This document shows positions 27,561 through 36,286 of a stretch of 64,000 nt of DNA, one piece after another (position 1 is the stretch's first letter; each line of letters starts with the position of its first letter). The notes under the pieces were generated by a model that saw nothing but the letters and a program-made list of their open reading frames with translations, did no database searches and was not told the origin of the DNA. The stretch comes from Ensifer aridi (lineage in GTDB: Bacteria; Pseudomonadota; Alphaproteobacteria; Rhizobiales; Rhizobiaceae), in NCBI RefSeq assembly GCF_002078505.1, contig NZ_LUAV01000002.1, positions 269,832 to 333,831 of the forward strand, in the 5' to 3' direction. The position numbers and the translations under genes are program-made.

Positions 27561-27629
27561 CCCTCATCCGGTCATCCGGCTGCCGCCACCTTCTCCCCGC
27601 CGCCGGGGAGAAGGCTAGGGGTGAGGGGC
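27561..27629. repeat. Palindromic repeat in the iolE-iolD gap
   Basis: CCCTCATCCGGTCATCCGG, GCTGCCGCCACCTTCTCCCC and CGCCGGGGAGAAGGCTAGGG form nested inverted repeats, ending GTGAGGGGCG. It is the same family as 26441-26581 in inverted orientation. Confidence 0.7.
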
Positions 27630-27681
27630 GACTGGGCATGGAAAAGCGCCCGCGCGAGAACGCGGGGCGCCGATCGTCGAC

Positions 27682-29535
27682 TCAGCCGAAGCGCTGCGAC
27701 TGGAGCGCCTTCTCGTAGCCTTCGCGGGCCACCTTCACCTGTTCCCGGTCGGACACTTCCGGAACCGCGACGTCCCACCAGTGGCCGCCGGTCTCCGTCG
27801 TGATCAGCGGATCGGTATCGATGACGATCACCGTCGTGCGCGTCTCTCCGGCCGTTTCGGCGAGTGCCGCTTCGAGTTCCGGGATCGAGCCGACCTTGCG
27901 GGTGACCGCCCCCATCGCGGCCGCATGCGCGGCGAAGTCGATCTGCGGCAGCTCGACGTGGTGCGTGTCCCTTAGCAGATTGTTGAAGTTGGCGCCGCCG
28001 GTTTCCATCTGCAGCCGGTTGATGCAGCCATAGCCGGCATTGTCCAAGAGCACGATGGTGAACTTGGCGCCGAGCATGATCGACGAGGCGATCTCCGAGT
28101 TCAGCATCATGTAGCTGCCGTCGCCGACCATCACGATCACGTCGCTGTCCGGCTTGGCGAGCTTGACGCCAAGGCCGCCGGCGACTTCATAGCCCATGGT
28201 CGAGAAGCCATATTCCATATGGTAGCCGCCGGGCTCTTCCGCCTGCCAGAGCTTGTGCAGCTCGCCGGGCAGACCGCCGGCGGCGCAGACGAGCGTCGTC
28301 TTCCTGCCGCCGCGGGCGCGCTGGACGGCGCCGATCACCTGGGCATCCGAGGGAAGCGTCGCATTTGTGGTGGCGGTCGCCTTGTCGGCCGCCTCGAGCC
28401 ACTCGGCCTTGCCGGCCCTGGCCTTCTCGGTCCAGCTCGCGTCCGCCTTGTAGCCGCCGAGCCCGCCGGACATGCGATTGAGGCCGGTCCGCGCGTCGGA
28501 AATCAGCGGCTGGCCATTGTGCTTGCCGGCGTCGAAGGGCTGGACATTGAGGCCGATGATCTTGAGTTCGTCGTTCTTGAAGAGGGCCCAGGAGCCGGTG
28601 GTGAAATCCTGCAGCCGCGAGCCGACGGCGAGCACGACGTCGGTCTCCTCGGCAAGCCGGTTCGAGGCGGAGGTGCCGGTGACGCCGACCGAACCCATGT
28701 TGAGCGGATGCGAATGCGGCAGCGCCGACTTGCCTGCCTGCGTCTCGACCACCGGAATGCCGTGCTTCTCGGCGAAATCCTTAAGTTCGGCGGTCGCTTC
28801 GGAATAGAGCACGCCGCCGCCGGCGATGATGATCGGTTTCTTCGCCGCCTTGAGAGTTGCGATCGCGGAGGCCAATTCGTCGAGATCGGGCTCGATGCGG
28901 CGCGGCACCCACACTTTCTCGTCGAAGAAGGATTCCGGATAGTCGTAGGCCTCGGCCTGGACGTCCTGGCAGAGCGAGAGCGTGACCGGACCGCAGTCGG
29001 CAGGATCCGTCAGCACCTGCATGGCACGGCGAAGCGCCGGGATGATCTGCTCGGGCCGGGTGATGCGATCGAAGTAGCGCGACACCGGGCGGAAGCAATC
29101 ATTGGCCGAGATCGTGCCGTCAGCGAAGCCTTCCACCTGCTGCAGCACCGGATCAGGCCGGCGGTTTGCGAAAACATCACCGGGGAGGAAGAGGACCGGC
29201 AGCCGGTTGACATGGGCGAGGGCCGCCGAGGTCACCATGTTGAGCGCGCCCGGGCCGATCGAGCTCGTGCACGCCATGAAACGGCGGCGGAAGCTCGCCT
29301 TGGCGAAGGCGATCGCGGCATTCGCCATGCCCTGTTCGTTCTGCGCGCGGTAGGTCGGCAGGGTTTCGCGCACGGCATAGAGGGCTTCGCCGACGCCGGC
29401 GACATTGCCATGGCCGAAGATCGCGAAAACGCCGCCGAAGATCGGCACCCGCTTGCCGTCGATGATGGTCATCTGCCGGGTCAGGAACCGCGCCACGGCC
29501 TGGGCCATGGTGAGGCGCACGGTTTTCTGGCTCAT
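27682..29535 (-). CDS. iolD: 3D-(3,5/4)-trihydroxycyclohexane-1,2-dione hydrolase
   Basis: IolD opens the ring of the diketone to 5-deoxy-glucuronate using thiamine diphosphate. The 617-residue protein has the catalytic glutamate region TYRAQNEQGMANAAIAF, the central domain with AGGGVLYSEA and the ThDP-binding motif GDGSYMMLNSEI near the C-terminus. Length and motifs match IolD rather than other acetolactate-synthase-like enzymes. It begins 66 bp after iolC. Confidence 0.95.
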   Translation of the reverse strand: MSQKTVRLTMAQAVARFLTRQMTIIDGKRVPIFGGVFAIFGHGNVAGVGEALYAVRETLPTYRAQNEQGMANAAIAFAKASFRRRFMACTSSIGPGALNMVTSAALAHVNRLPVLFLPGDVFANRRPDPVLQQVEGFADGTISANDCFRPVSRYFDRITRPEQIIPALRRAMQVLTDPADCGPVTLSLCQDVQAEAYDYPESFFDEKVWVPRRIEPDLDELASAIATLKAAKKPIIIAGGGVLYSEATAELKDFAEKHGIPVVETQAGKSALPHSHPLNMGSVGVTGTSASNRLAEETDVVLAVGSRLQDFTTGSWALFKNDELKIIGLNVQPFDAGKHNGQPLISDARTGLNRMSGGLGGYKADASWTEKARAGKAEWLEAADKATATTNATLPSDAQVIGAVQRARGGRKTTLVCAAGGLPGELHKLWQAEEPGGYHMEYGFSTMGYEVAGGLGVKLAKPDSDVIVMVGDGSYMMLNSEIASSIMLGAKFTIVLLDNAGYGCINRLQMETGGANFNNLLRDTHHVELPQIDFAAHAAAMGAVTRKVGSIPELEAALAETAGETRTTVIVIDTDPLITTETGGHWWDVAVPEVSDREQVKVAREGYEKALQSQRFG

Positions 29536-29601
29536 TTTGTTTCCTCCTAGCGGCGAAGTTTTGGCTCCGCCCTTTCGTTTAAGGCCGTCGACAGCTTTTC
29601 G

Positions 29602-31542
29602 CTATGCGGCCTTTGTCTCTCCGAGTTGCAGCCAGAGATCCACCAGCGCCTTGAACTTCGCCGCCATCTCGGCGACGGCTTGATCGTCGGTGATCGTGCC
29701 GCCGAGCCAGCCCTTGGCGGCATCAGCGAAGATCGTCCGGCCGACCGCAAAGCCCTTCACCGTCTTCGAAGTTCTGGCCGCCACGAAGCCATCCTTCAGC
29801 ACCTCGTAGGGCGCCTCGAGGCCGAGCAGGACGACGCCTCGGCAGAGCGGATCGCGCTTCTCGATCACCGCGTCGATGGCAGCCCAGGCGCCGCGGCTCG
29901 CCTGCGGCTCGAGTTTCCACCAGTCGGGCTTCAGCCCGGCATCATAAAGCTCGTTAAGGGCGCGTGGAATGGTCTGATCGTCGAGCGGGCCGTGCTTGCC
30001 GGCGATGATCTCGATCAGGATTTCGCGGCCCACCTTGCGCGCGGCCTCGAAGGCCGAGCGAAGCTTGGCGATCTGGGTAGCCTTGAGTTCGGCCGGGTCG
30101 TCCGGATGATAGAAGGAGAGCACCTTGATGCAATGGTCGACCGGCCAGTCGATGAGGCGGCTGCCGAGGTCCTGGCTGAATTCGAACTTGAGCGGCCGCG
30201 AGCCCGGAAGCTCGATCGGCTTGGCGATCCAGAAGTCGCGGTGGGCGCCGGCCGCGAACAGCGCATCGCGGCCGTATTTGTCGTCGATCAGCATGCCGAA
30301 GCCCGACCGGCCAGCGGCGACCTCGGCGGCTGCTTTGACGGCAAGCGCTTTGAAGGCCGGGATGCGCGCCAGCAGCTCCGGCTTGCCTTCGGCGATATCC
30401 TCAAGCTGGCTGCGATGATCGATGGCGAGCGCCATCAGGAGCGGGATGTCGCGCCGGCGCGTCGTCGCCCAGTGGACGTGGTTGATCGCCTCGTCCTTGC
30501 GCAGCGCCTTTTCCTTGCTGCCGTGCTCGAGGAAATATTGCAATTCCACCCAGGTCGGGATTTCCGGCGCGCAGAGCAGCCGCGAGACCGCGAAGGCGCC
30601 GCAGGCATTGGCCCAGGTGGCGGAGGTCGCATGCGGCTCGCCCCTCAACCAGCCTCGCAGGAAGCCGGACATGAATGCGTCCCCCGCGCCAAGGACGTTG
30701 TAGACCTCGATCGGGAAGCCTTTGCCGACGATGCCGTCCTCGAGATCGTCCGAGATCGGCCCGTCATAGACGATGCAGCCCATCGGCCCGCGCTTCAAGA
30801 CGATCGTCGCCGTGGAGAGCGAGCGGATGGTCTTCAGCGCCTGGAGCAGGTCGCTCTCGCCGGAGGCGATCAGGACCTCTTCCTCGGTGCCGACGATGAG
30901 ATCGCAATCGCCGAGCACGGTCTTCAGGTGGGCAGAGACGCGGTCCGAAGCGATATAGCGGCTCTCGCCCGCGTCGTGGCCGGCAAGGCCCCAGAGGTTC
31001 GGGCGATAGTCGATATCGAAGACGACCTTCGCGCCGCCTTCCTTGGCGATCCTGATCGCCTTGCGCTGGGCGGCGTCGGTGTTCGGCTTGGAGAAATGCG
31101 TGCCGGTGACGAGGATCGCTCTGGCCGAGCAGATGAATTCCTCTGCGATGTCGTCCTCGTTAAGGGCGTTGTCCGCGCAATTGTCGCGATAGAAGAGCAG
31201 CGGGAAGGATTTCTCGTTCTCGACCGCCAGGATCGCGAGTGCCGTCAACCGCTCCGGATCCGTGACGATGCCGCGCGTTTCGACCCCTTCGCGCTCAAGC
31301 TGCTCGCGGATGAAGCGGCCCATCTGCTCGTTGCCGACGCGCGTCAACAGCGCCGATTTCAGACCGAGGCGTGCCGTGCCGACCGAGATGTTGCAGGGGC
31401 AGCCGCCGACGGATTTGGCAAAGCTCGACACATCTTCGAGCCGCGTGCCGATCTGCTGGCCGTAAAGGTCGACGGAGGCTCTGCCGATCGTGATGATGTC
31501 GAGGGGCTTGTCGCCGCCCTTTGTCGATGGAATCTGGCTCAC
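29602..31542 (-). CDS. iolC: Bifunctional 5-dehydro-2-deoxygluconokinase with C-terminal DUF2090 domain
   Basis: IolC phosphorylates 2-deoxy-5-keto-gluconate. The first 340 residues are a PfkB/ribokinase kinase, with SVGGCPCNISVGTARLG and the anion-hole/catalytic GAGDAF (285-290). Residues from about 350 to 646 form a separate domain (DUF2090, COG3892-like; IPLLMALAIDHRSQLEDIA, KVLSFYHPDDP), similar to class I/II aldolase barrels. No separate iolJ aldolase gene is present in this cluster, so the C-terminal domain may perform that step; this is inferred. The promoter region carries an IolR operator. Confidence 0.92.
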   Translation of the reverse strand: MSQIPSTKGGDKPLDIITIGRASVDLYGQQIGTRLEDVSSFAKSVGGCPCNISVGTARLGLKSALLTRVGNEQMGRFIREQLEREGVETRGIVTDPERLTALAILAVENEKSFPLLFYRDNCADNALNEDDIAEEFICSARAILVTGTHFSKPNTDAAQRKAIRIAKEGGAKVVFDIDYRPNLWGLAGHDAGESRYIASDRVSAHLKTVLGDCDLIVGTEEEVLIASGESDLLQALKTIRSLSTATIVLKRGPMGCIVYDGPISDDLEDGIVGKGFPIEVYNVLGAGDAFMSGFLRGWLRGEPHATSATWANACGAFAVSRLLCAPEIPTWVELQYFLEHGSKEKALRKDEAINHVHWATTRRRDIPLLMALAIDHRSQLEDIAEGKPELLARIPAFKALAVKAAAEVAAGRSGFGMLIDDKYGRDALFAAGAHRDFWIAKPIELPGSRPLKFEFSQDLGSRLIDWPVDHCIKVLSFYHPDDPAELKATQIAKLRSAFEAARKVGREILIEIIAGKHGPLDDQTIPRALNELYDAGLKPDWWKLEPQASRGAWAAIDAVIEKRDPLCRGVVLLGLEAPYEVLKDGFVAARTSKTVKGFAVGRTIFADAAKGWLGGTITDDQAVAEMAAKFKALVDLWLQLGETKAA

Positions 31543-31639
31543 TGCTTCCTCCCCGCGGACGCCGCGCGGGCGCCGACAGTTGTCGTTATCTCATGGGCGA
31601 TGAGCGTATGAAACATAAATTCCGTCTCTTCGTCAATAT

Positions 31640-31653
31640 GGAATTTCCGTTCT
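31640..31653 (-). promoter_or_regulatory. IolR operator and promoter upstream of iolC
   Basis: GGAATTTCCGTTCT fits GGAA-N6-TTC, the IolR palindrome reported for S. meliloti as I recall it. On the minus strand the site ends in TTCC, then ATA and TTGACG, a -35 hexamer with TTTCAT 17 bp further. The arrangement is repeated before iolY (33852). The site touches the 3' end of iolR. Confidence 0.65.
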
Positions 31654-32512
31654 ATCTTGTGGCGGCATCCTCCGTGCGGCGGCGCTTTTCGGCAATTGCA
31701 ACCGTCAAGGCCATGGCGAATGCCATGCTTGCCGAAAGCGAGCGGAAGCCGGCGTGATCGGCCTCGACGAGCTCGAACCAGACCTTGGAGGACTCGGCGA
31801 GCGGCGAGAAGGCGGAGTCGGTCAAAGACACCACCGGCACCTTGCGACTGGCAAGCAGGCGAGCCTGGCTGGCGCTTTCGGAGGCGTAGGGCGAGAAGCT
31901 CACCGCAAAGGCGGCATCCTGCTTCGTCGCCATCGCCAGCATGTCGTCGTCGATCCCCGCGGCCGTGCCGACATGCTGGTATTTCACCTTCAGCTTGCCG
32001 AAGGCATAGGCCATGTAGCTTGAAATGGGATAGGAACGCCGCTTGGCGATGAGGTAGATCGTATCCGCCTTGGCGAGGATGTCGACGGCGCGCTCGAAGG
32101 CTTGCGGGTCCACGGATGTCGCGATATTGTCGAGCGATCGATGTGCGGCCGCAACGAAGCCGTTGAAGATCGAGCCGCTTTCAAGCTTGCTGTGATCGTT
32201 GCTGCGCAGCGCCTTCAGCCGTTCCTCGTAGCCGGGGGTTCGCTCTCTGAGCCGGGCGCGAAAGATCTGCTGCAGGCTCGAAAAGCCCTCGAAACCGAAA
32301 TGCTGGGCGAAGCGAACGAGCGTCGACGGCTGGACATCGGCGGAGGTCGCTATGCTTGCTGCCGTGCCGAAGGCGATCTCGTCCGGATTGTCGAGCGAAT
32401 AGGCCGCCACCTGCTTCAGCCGTTTCGGCAGTTGCGCCTTCCGCTCGAGGATCACGGCCTTCAGCGCCTCGAAATCCTGAGGGACATCGGTGGTCGTTTC
32501 CGGCGTGGGCAT
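31652..32512 (-). CDS. iolR: RpiR-family repressor of myo-inositol catabolism
   Basis: The 286-residue protein has an N-terminal RpiR helix-turn-helix (IAFGTAASIATSADVQPSTLVRFAQHFGFEGFSSLQ) and a C-terminal SIS sugar-phosphate-binding domain (ADTIYLIAKRRSYPISSYMA, FAVSFSPYASES, VVSLTDS). In S. meliloti IolR represses the iol genes, and a pathway intermediate relieves repression. It is first in the iolRCDEB transcription unit, with its own operator-like site at 32580-32593. Confidence 0.92.
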   Translation of the reverse strand: MPTPETTTDVPQDFEALKAVILERKAQLPKRLKQVAAYSLDNPDEIAFGTAASIATSADVQPSTLVRFAQHFGFEGFSSLQQIFRARLRERTPGYEERLKALRSNDHSKLESGSIFNGFVAAAHRSLDNIATSVDPQAFERAVDILAKADTIYLIAKRRSYPISSYMAYAFGKLKVKYQHVGTAAGIDDDMLAMATKQDAAFAVSFSPYASESASQARLLASRKVPVVSLTDSAFSPLAESSKVWFELVEADHAGFRSLSASMAFAMALTVAIAEKRRRTEDAATR

Positions 32513-32554
32513 CGTTCAGCGTCTCCAGCTTGCTCGTGTTCCGTTTTCCTTAGT

Positions 32555-32566
32555 CTAATCGATTAG
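32555..32566. promoter_or_regulatory. 12-bp perfect palindrome CTAATCGATTAG before iolR
   Basis: The palindrome has a central CG and lies 43 bp upstream of the iolR start codon, between it and the IolR-type site. Its shape is that of a LacI-type operator, unlike the GGAA-N6-TTC sites, so a second regulator could act here. Confidence 0.4.
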
Positions 32567-32579
32567 CGGTTAATGGGAT

Positions 32580-32593
32580 AGAACGAACGTTCC
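32580..32593 (-). promoter_or_regulatory. Candidate IolR operator upstream of iolR
   Basis: On the minus strand this reads GGAACGTTCGTTCT, matching GGAA-N6-TTC as at 31640 and 33852. It is 68 bp before the iolR start and would allow autoregulation. Confidence 0.6.
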
Positions 32594-32648
32594 ATTTTCC
32601 CGCTCTTTCCCTTGTTGCCGGCAGGTGCGCGGGGCCTGCTAAATCGCC

Positions 32649-33779
32649 CTAGCCGATTTCCACCCACTCCTTCGTCCTGGCCGACTGATAAGTCGCGGAG
32701 AGGACCTTCTGCACCTCGTAGCCCTCGCGGAAGTCGGTGGAAGGTTTGCCGCCCTTGGCGATCGCCTCCAGGAATTCGTTGACTTCGATCGCCTTCAGAT
32801 CGTTGAAGCCGATCTGGTGTCCGGGTGCCACGCAGAAGGCTCCATAGGGCGGATGTTCCGGTCCGGCCCAGATCGTGCGGAAGCCACGGCTGCGGATGTC
32901 GTCGCCGGCATTATAGATCTTGATTTCGTTCAGCCGCTCCTGGGTGAAGACGATGCTGCCCTTGGAGCCGTAAATCTCGAAATCGTGTTGCATCTTGCGG
33001 CCGGTTGCGATCCAGCTCGCCTCGAAGCTGCCCGAGGCACCGTTCTCGAAACGAACGAAGGCACGGGCTATGTCATCCACCTCGACCGGCCGGGTCTCCG
33101 TCGCGCCATGCGAGACGGGGCGGTCGGGAATATGGATCACGGTCTCGGCGAGTACGGACCTGACCGGCCCGACCAGATGGCGCATGCAGGCGATGATATG
33201 GCTGCCGATATCGGCGAGCGCGCCGCCGCCGCTCCTGGGATCCAGCCGCCATGCCCATGGAATGCTGGCGTCCGCCATGAAATCTTCCGCATGGATGCCG
33301 CGGAACGACCGGATTTCGCCGATCTCGCCGCTTTCGATGATGTCCTTGGCGAGAAAGATCAGCGGGTTCTTCAGATAGTTGAAGCCGACCTGGGTGACGA
33401 CACCCGCTCCTTCCGCCGCCGCGACCATCTCGGCGCAGTCGGCGACGGTCGGCGCCAGCGGCTTCTCGCAATAGACATGCTTGCCGTGCGCAATGGCTGC
33501 AAGCGCCATCTCCTTGTGCAGAAGGTTCGGCGTGGTGATGTCGATGATATCGATGTCCGGATCGGTCAAGAGATCGCGCCAGTCCGCTGTCGCCTTGCGG
33601 AAACCGAGGCGCCCACGGGCGGCCTCCGCGCTCTCCTGCGTCACGTCCGCAACCGAAACCAGATCCAGTTCGAAGGGGAGGTCGAAGACCCGCACCGCAA
33701 TGGTGAAGCCGAGCGCATGGGCCTTGCCCATGAAGCCCGTGCCGATCAGGCCGACGCCCAGTTTGCGCTTGACGTTCAT
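32649..33779 (-). CDS. iolY: Gfo/Idh/MocA oxidoreductase of the inositol locus
   Basis: The 376-residue NAD(P)-dependent oxidoreductase has the Rossmann motif GLIGTGFMGKAHA, the EKPLA active-site lysine motif and the second-domain segment AWRLDPRSGGGALADIGSH. In S. meliloti the gene at this position upstream of iolR is iolY, as I recall. It could oxidise an inositol isomer or derivative. ATG 33779 has GGGAGGA upstream and is chosen over a longer frame. It has its own IolR operator and is probably a separate transcription unit. Confidence 0.9.
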   Translation of the reverse strand: MNVKRKLGVGLIGTGFMGKAHALGFTIAVRVFDLPFELDLVSVADVTQESAEAARGRLGFRKATADWRDLLTDPDIDIIDITTPNLLHKEMALAAIAHGKHVYCEKPLAPTVADCAEMVAAAEGAGVVTQVGFNYLKNPLIFLAKDIIESGEIGEIRSFRGIHAEDFMADASIPWAWRLDPRSGGGALADIGSHIIACMRHLVGPVRSVLAETVIHIPDRPVSHGATETRPVEVDDIARAFVRFENGASGSFEASWIATGRKMQHDFEIYGSKGSIVFTQERLNEIKIYNAGDDIRSRGFRTIWAGPEHPPYGAFCVAPGHQIGFNDLKAIEVNEFLEAIAKGGKPSTDFREGYEVQKVLSATYQSARTKEWVEIG

Positions 33780-33851
33780 GTCGTTCCTCCCGGCTGAGCC
33801 CTTTTGATAATGGGTCGAAAATGAAACGAAATGAACGAAATTTGTCAATGT

Positions 33852-33865
33852 GGAATATTTGTTCG
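33852..33865 (-). promoter_or_regulatory. IolR operator and promoter upstream of iolY
   Basis: GGAATATTTGTTCG fits GGAA-N6-TTC. On the minus strand TTCC is followed by ACA and TTGACA, then TTTCAT after 16 bp, the same layout as before iolC. The operator abuts the -35 element, as expected for a repressor site. Confidence 0.65.
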
Positions 33866-34044
33866 AAATCGCTTCCCATTGTGCCGATGGAAACAGCGTT
33901 CATAGCGGCGTCTTGCTACCGTCGAAAGCACTCGATGCGACAAGTGTTAACGCATTTTTACCATGTTCCGTTGAAACATCGCCGTGACGATGGTTAACGA
34001 ATCGCTTCTCTTGTCAGAGAGCAAAAAAACCGGAGTGATGATGC

Positions 34045-34890
34045 ATGTGCCGTTGGGCTGCCTATCGTGGAGAGCCGCTCTACCTCGAGGAGCTCGTATC
34101 GTCGCCGGCGCATTCACTGATCGAACAATCCCATTGCGCGACGCGAGCGAAGACCGCGACCAATGGTGACGGCTTCGGCATCGCCTGGTATGGGGACCGT
34201 CCCGAGCCCGGCCGCTATCGCGACATCCTGCCCGCCTGGTCCGATTGCAACCTGAAAAGCATCGCACGACAGATCCGCTCTCGCCTTTTCCTCGCCCATG
34301 TCCGTGCGGCGACCGGCGGCGGCACGCGGCGCGACAATTGCCATCCCTTCGTCTTCGGCCGCTGGGCGTTCATGCATAACGGCCAGATCGGTGACTTCGA
34401 GCATCTGCGCCGGCCGATGGAAAACATGCTCGACGACGAGCTCTATGCGGCGCGCACCGGGACCACGGACTCGGAGCTTTTGTTCCTGCTCGCCCTGCAG
34501 TTCGGCCTCGAAAGCAATCCGCTCGGCGCCGTCGCCGATGTGCTCGGCTTCGTCGAACGGCTCGCCGGGCAACTCGGTCGCCGCGGCCTCGTTCGCTTCA
34601 CCGCGGCTTTTTCCAACGGCGAAGAACTCTTCGCCGTCCGCTACGCTTCCGATCGCAAGGCGCCGACGCTCTACGCCGCGCCGATGGGGCCGCAGGGCGG
34701 TTACTGTTTGGTTTCCGAGCCCCTCAATGATGATACCGCCTGGGCCGAAATCCCGGACGGTTCCGCGGTGATCGTCGGCGAAAATGGCGTCGACGTTCGC
34801 CTTTTCGGCGCGACCGACGCTCCGGTCCAGAACCGACCCGTGGCCAATTCCCTGCCGCTGGCGGCCGGAAGCGACCTCGAACTCACATGA
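34045..34890 (+). CDS. Class II glutamine amidotransferase (YafJ/EgtC-like)
   Basis: The 281-residue protein begins Met-Cys, so Cys2 becomes the N-terminal nucleophile after Met removal. MCRWAAYRGEPLYLEEL, TNGDGFGIAWYG, LAHVRAATGG and HPFVFGRWAFMHNGQI are the typical Ntn glutaminase motifs. Related proteins include YafJ and the ergothioneine enzyme EgtC, but no ergothioneine genes are nearby, so the acceptor is unknown. It is convergent with coaBC. Confidence 0.85.
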   Translation: MCRWAAYRGEPLYLEELVSSPAHSLIEQSHCATRAKTATNGDGFGIAWYGDRPEPGRYRDILPAWSDCNLKSIARQIRSRLFLAHVRAATGGGTRRDNCHPFVFGRWAFMHNGQIGDFEHLRRPMENMLDDELYAARTGTTDSELLFLLALQFGLESNPLGAVADVLGFVERLAGQLGRRGLVRFTAAFSNGEELFAVRYASDRKAPTLYAAPMGPQGGYCLVSEPLNDDTAWAEIPDGSAVIVGENGVDVRLFGATDAPVQNRPVANSLPLAAGSDLELT

Positions 34891-34932
34891 GAGGACCCGG
34901 GTGTAAGGCGGGTGAGCCCCATATCTTGACGG

Positions 34933-36138
34933 TTACTCGGAGAGCTTCGCAACGACCAGCGCCGCCAGTCTCGTGGCCACGTCGTCTTTACCCATTTCCG
35001 GCCAATCCTCGCTACCGTCCCGGCCGATGAGCTTCACCCGGTTGCGGTCGCCGCCCATGATGCCGGTCGCCTGCGAAACGTCGTTTGCCAGAATGTAATC
35101 GGCACCTTTCTTTTCGAGCTTGGTGCGGCCGTTTTCCGCGACATTCTCGGTCTCGGCGGCAAAGCCGATCACGAGCTTCGGGCGCGAAGCGTGATGGCCG
35201 ACCGTCTTCAGGATATCCGGGTTCTCCGAAAGCTGAAGGGGCGGGGGCGTCTCGCCGGGCCGCTTCTTGATCTTGTTGCCCGCAGCCGATGCCACGCGCC
35301 AGTCGGCAACCGCCGCCACCATCACCGCGACGTCTGCAGGAAGCTCCGCCAGCACGGCGTCGCGCATCTCTTCGGCGCGCTCCACTCGGACAACGCGGAC
35401 GCCGGCGGGATCCGGGATCGTCACCGGCCCGGAGACGAGCGTCACCTCCGCGCCGAGCCGCGCAAGCGCCTGAGCGATCGCGTGGCCCTGCTTGCCGGAC
35501 GAGCGATTGGCGATGTAGCGCACCGGGTCGATCGGCTCGTGCGTCGGGCCGGAGGTGACGATCGCCTTCTTGCCGGCAAGCGGCCTTGCTTCGCTGAGCA
35601 TCGCCTCGACCGCCGCGACGATCTCGAGCGGCTCCGCCATCCGGCCTTCTCCCGCTTCGCCGCTCTCGGCCATCTCGCCGGTCGCCGGGCCGACGAAGCG
35701 GACCCCGTCGCCAGCGAGCGTCGCACGATTGCGGCGCGTCGCCGGATGCATCCACATCTTGGGATTCATCGCCGGCGCGATCAGCACCGGCCTGTCGGTC
35801 GCAAGCAGCACCGTGGAGGCGAGATCGTCGGCGTGGCCGTTTGCCATCTTGGCCATCAGATCGGCCGTCGCCGGCGCCACGACGACGAGATCGCAATGGC
35901 GCGCAAGCCGGATATGGCCGACATCTTGTTCGTCCTCGCGCGAAAAGAGGTCGATGAACACATGGGAGGCGGAAAGCGCGCCGACGGCAAGCGGCGTCAC
36001 GAATTGCTGCGCCGCCGCCGTCATCACCGGCCGGACCTCCGCGCCGTGCTCGCGCAGGCGGCGGATGAGCTCGAGGCTCTTATAGGCCGCGATGCCGCCG
36101 GAAATGATGAGAAGAATGCGCTTGCCCGATAAAGCCAT
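34933..36138 (-). CDS. coaBC: Bifunctional phosphopantothenoylcysteine decarboxylase/phosphopantothenate-cysteine ligase
   Basis: CoaBC adds cysteine to 4'-phosphopantothenate and decarboxylates the product on the route to coenzyme A. The 401-residue protein has the FMN-binding CoaC half (ISGGIAAYKSLELIRRL, GHIRLARH with His75, PAMNPKMW with Asn125) and the CoaB ligase half (GPTHEPIDPVRYIANRSSGKQG, VAAVADWR). At the position of the E. coli catalytic Cys158 this protein has Ser159, in AESGEAGEGRM. ATG 36138 begins the conserved MALSGKRILL. Confidence 0.93.
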   Translation of the reverse strand: MALSGKRILLIISGGIAAYKSLELIRRLREHGAEVRPVMTAAAQQFVTPLAVGALSASHVFIDLFSREDEQDVGHIRLARHCDLVVVAPATADLMAKMANGHADDLASTVLLATDRPVLIAPAMNPKMWMHPATRRNRATLAGDGVRFVGPATGEMAESGEAGEGRMAEPLEIVAAVEAMLSEARPLAGKKAIVTSGPTHEPIDPVRYIANRSSGKQGHAIAQALARLGAEVTLVSGPVTIPDPAGVRVVRVERAEEMRDAVLAELPADVAVMVAAVADWRVASAAGNKIKKRPGETPPPLQLSENPDILKTVGHHASRPKLVIGFAAETENVAENGRTKLEKKGADYILANDVSQATGIMGGDRNRVKLIGRDGSEDWPEMGKDDVATRLAALVVAKLSE

Positions 36139-36263
36139 CCGGTTTCGGTCCTGCCTGGCCGCTCCCTTTTCTTTTGATGGGACCCTACTCGACCGCCTTG
36201 GCGCGCGCAATTGCCGGAAGTCGAGCACATGAAAGGCGGCGGGAGACTTGACTAAGTCAGCAT

Positions 36264-36286
36264 CATGTAACACGATAAGTTACATG
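36264..36286 (+). promoter_or_regulatory. Inverted repeat operator overlapping the Rrf2-family start codon
   Basis: CATGTAAC (36264-36271) and GTTACATG (36279-36286) form a perfect eight-base inverted repeat with a seven-base spacer. The second arm contains the proposed ATG at 36284. TTGACT at 36248-36253 could be the -35. Auto-repression by the Rrf2 protein is inferred. Confidence 0.6.

Noticed and set aside
29626..31611. 661-codon plus-strand open frame across iolC
   Set aside because: Antisense shadow of the iolC kinase-DUF2090 gene.
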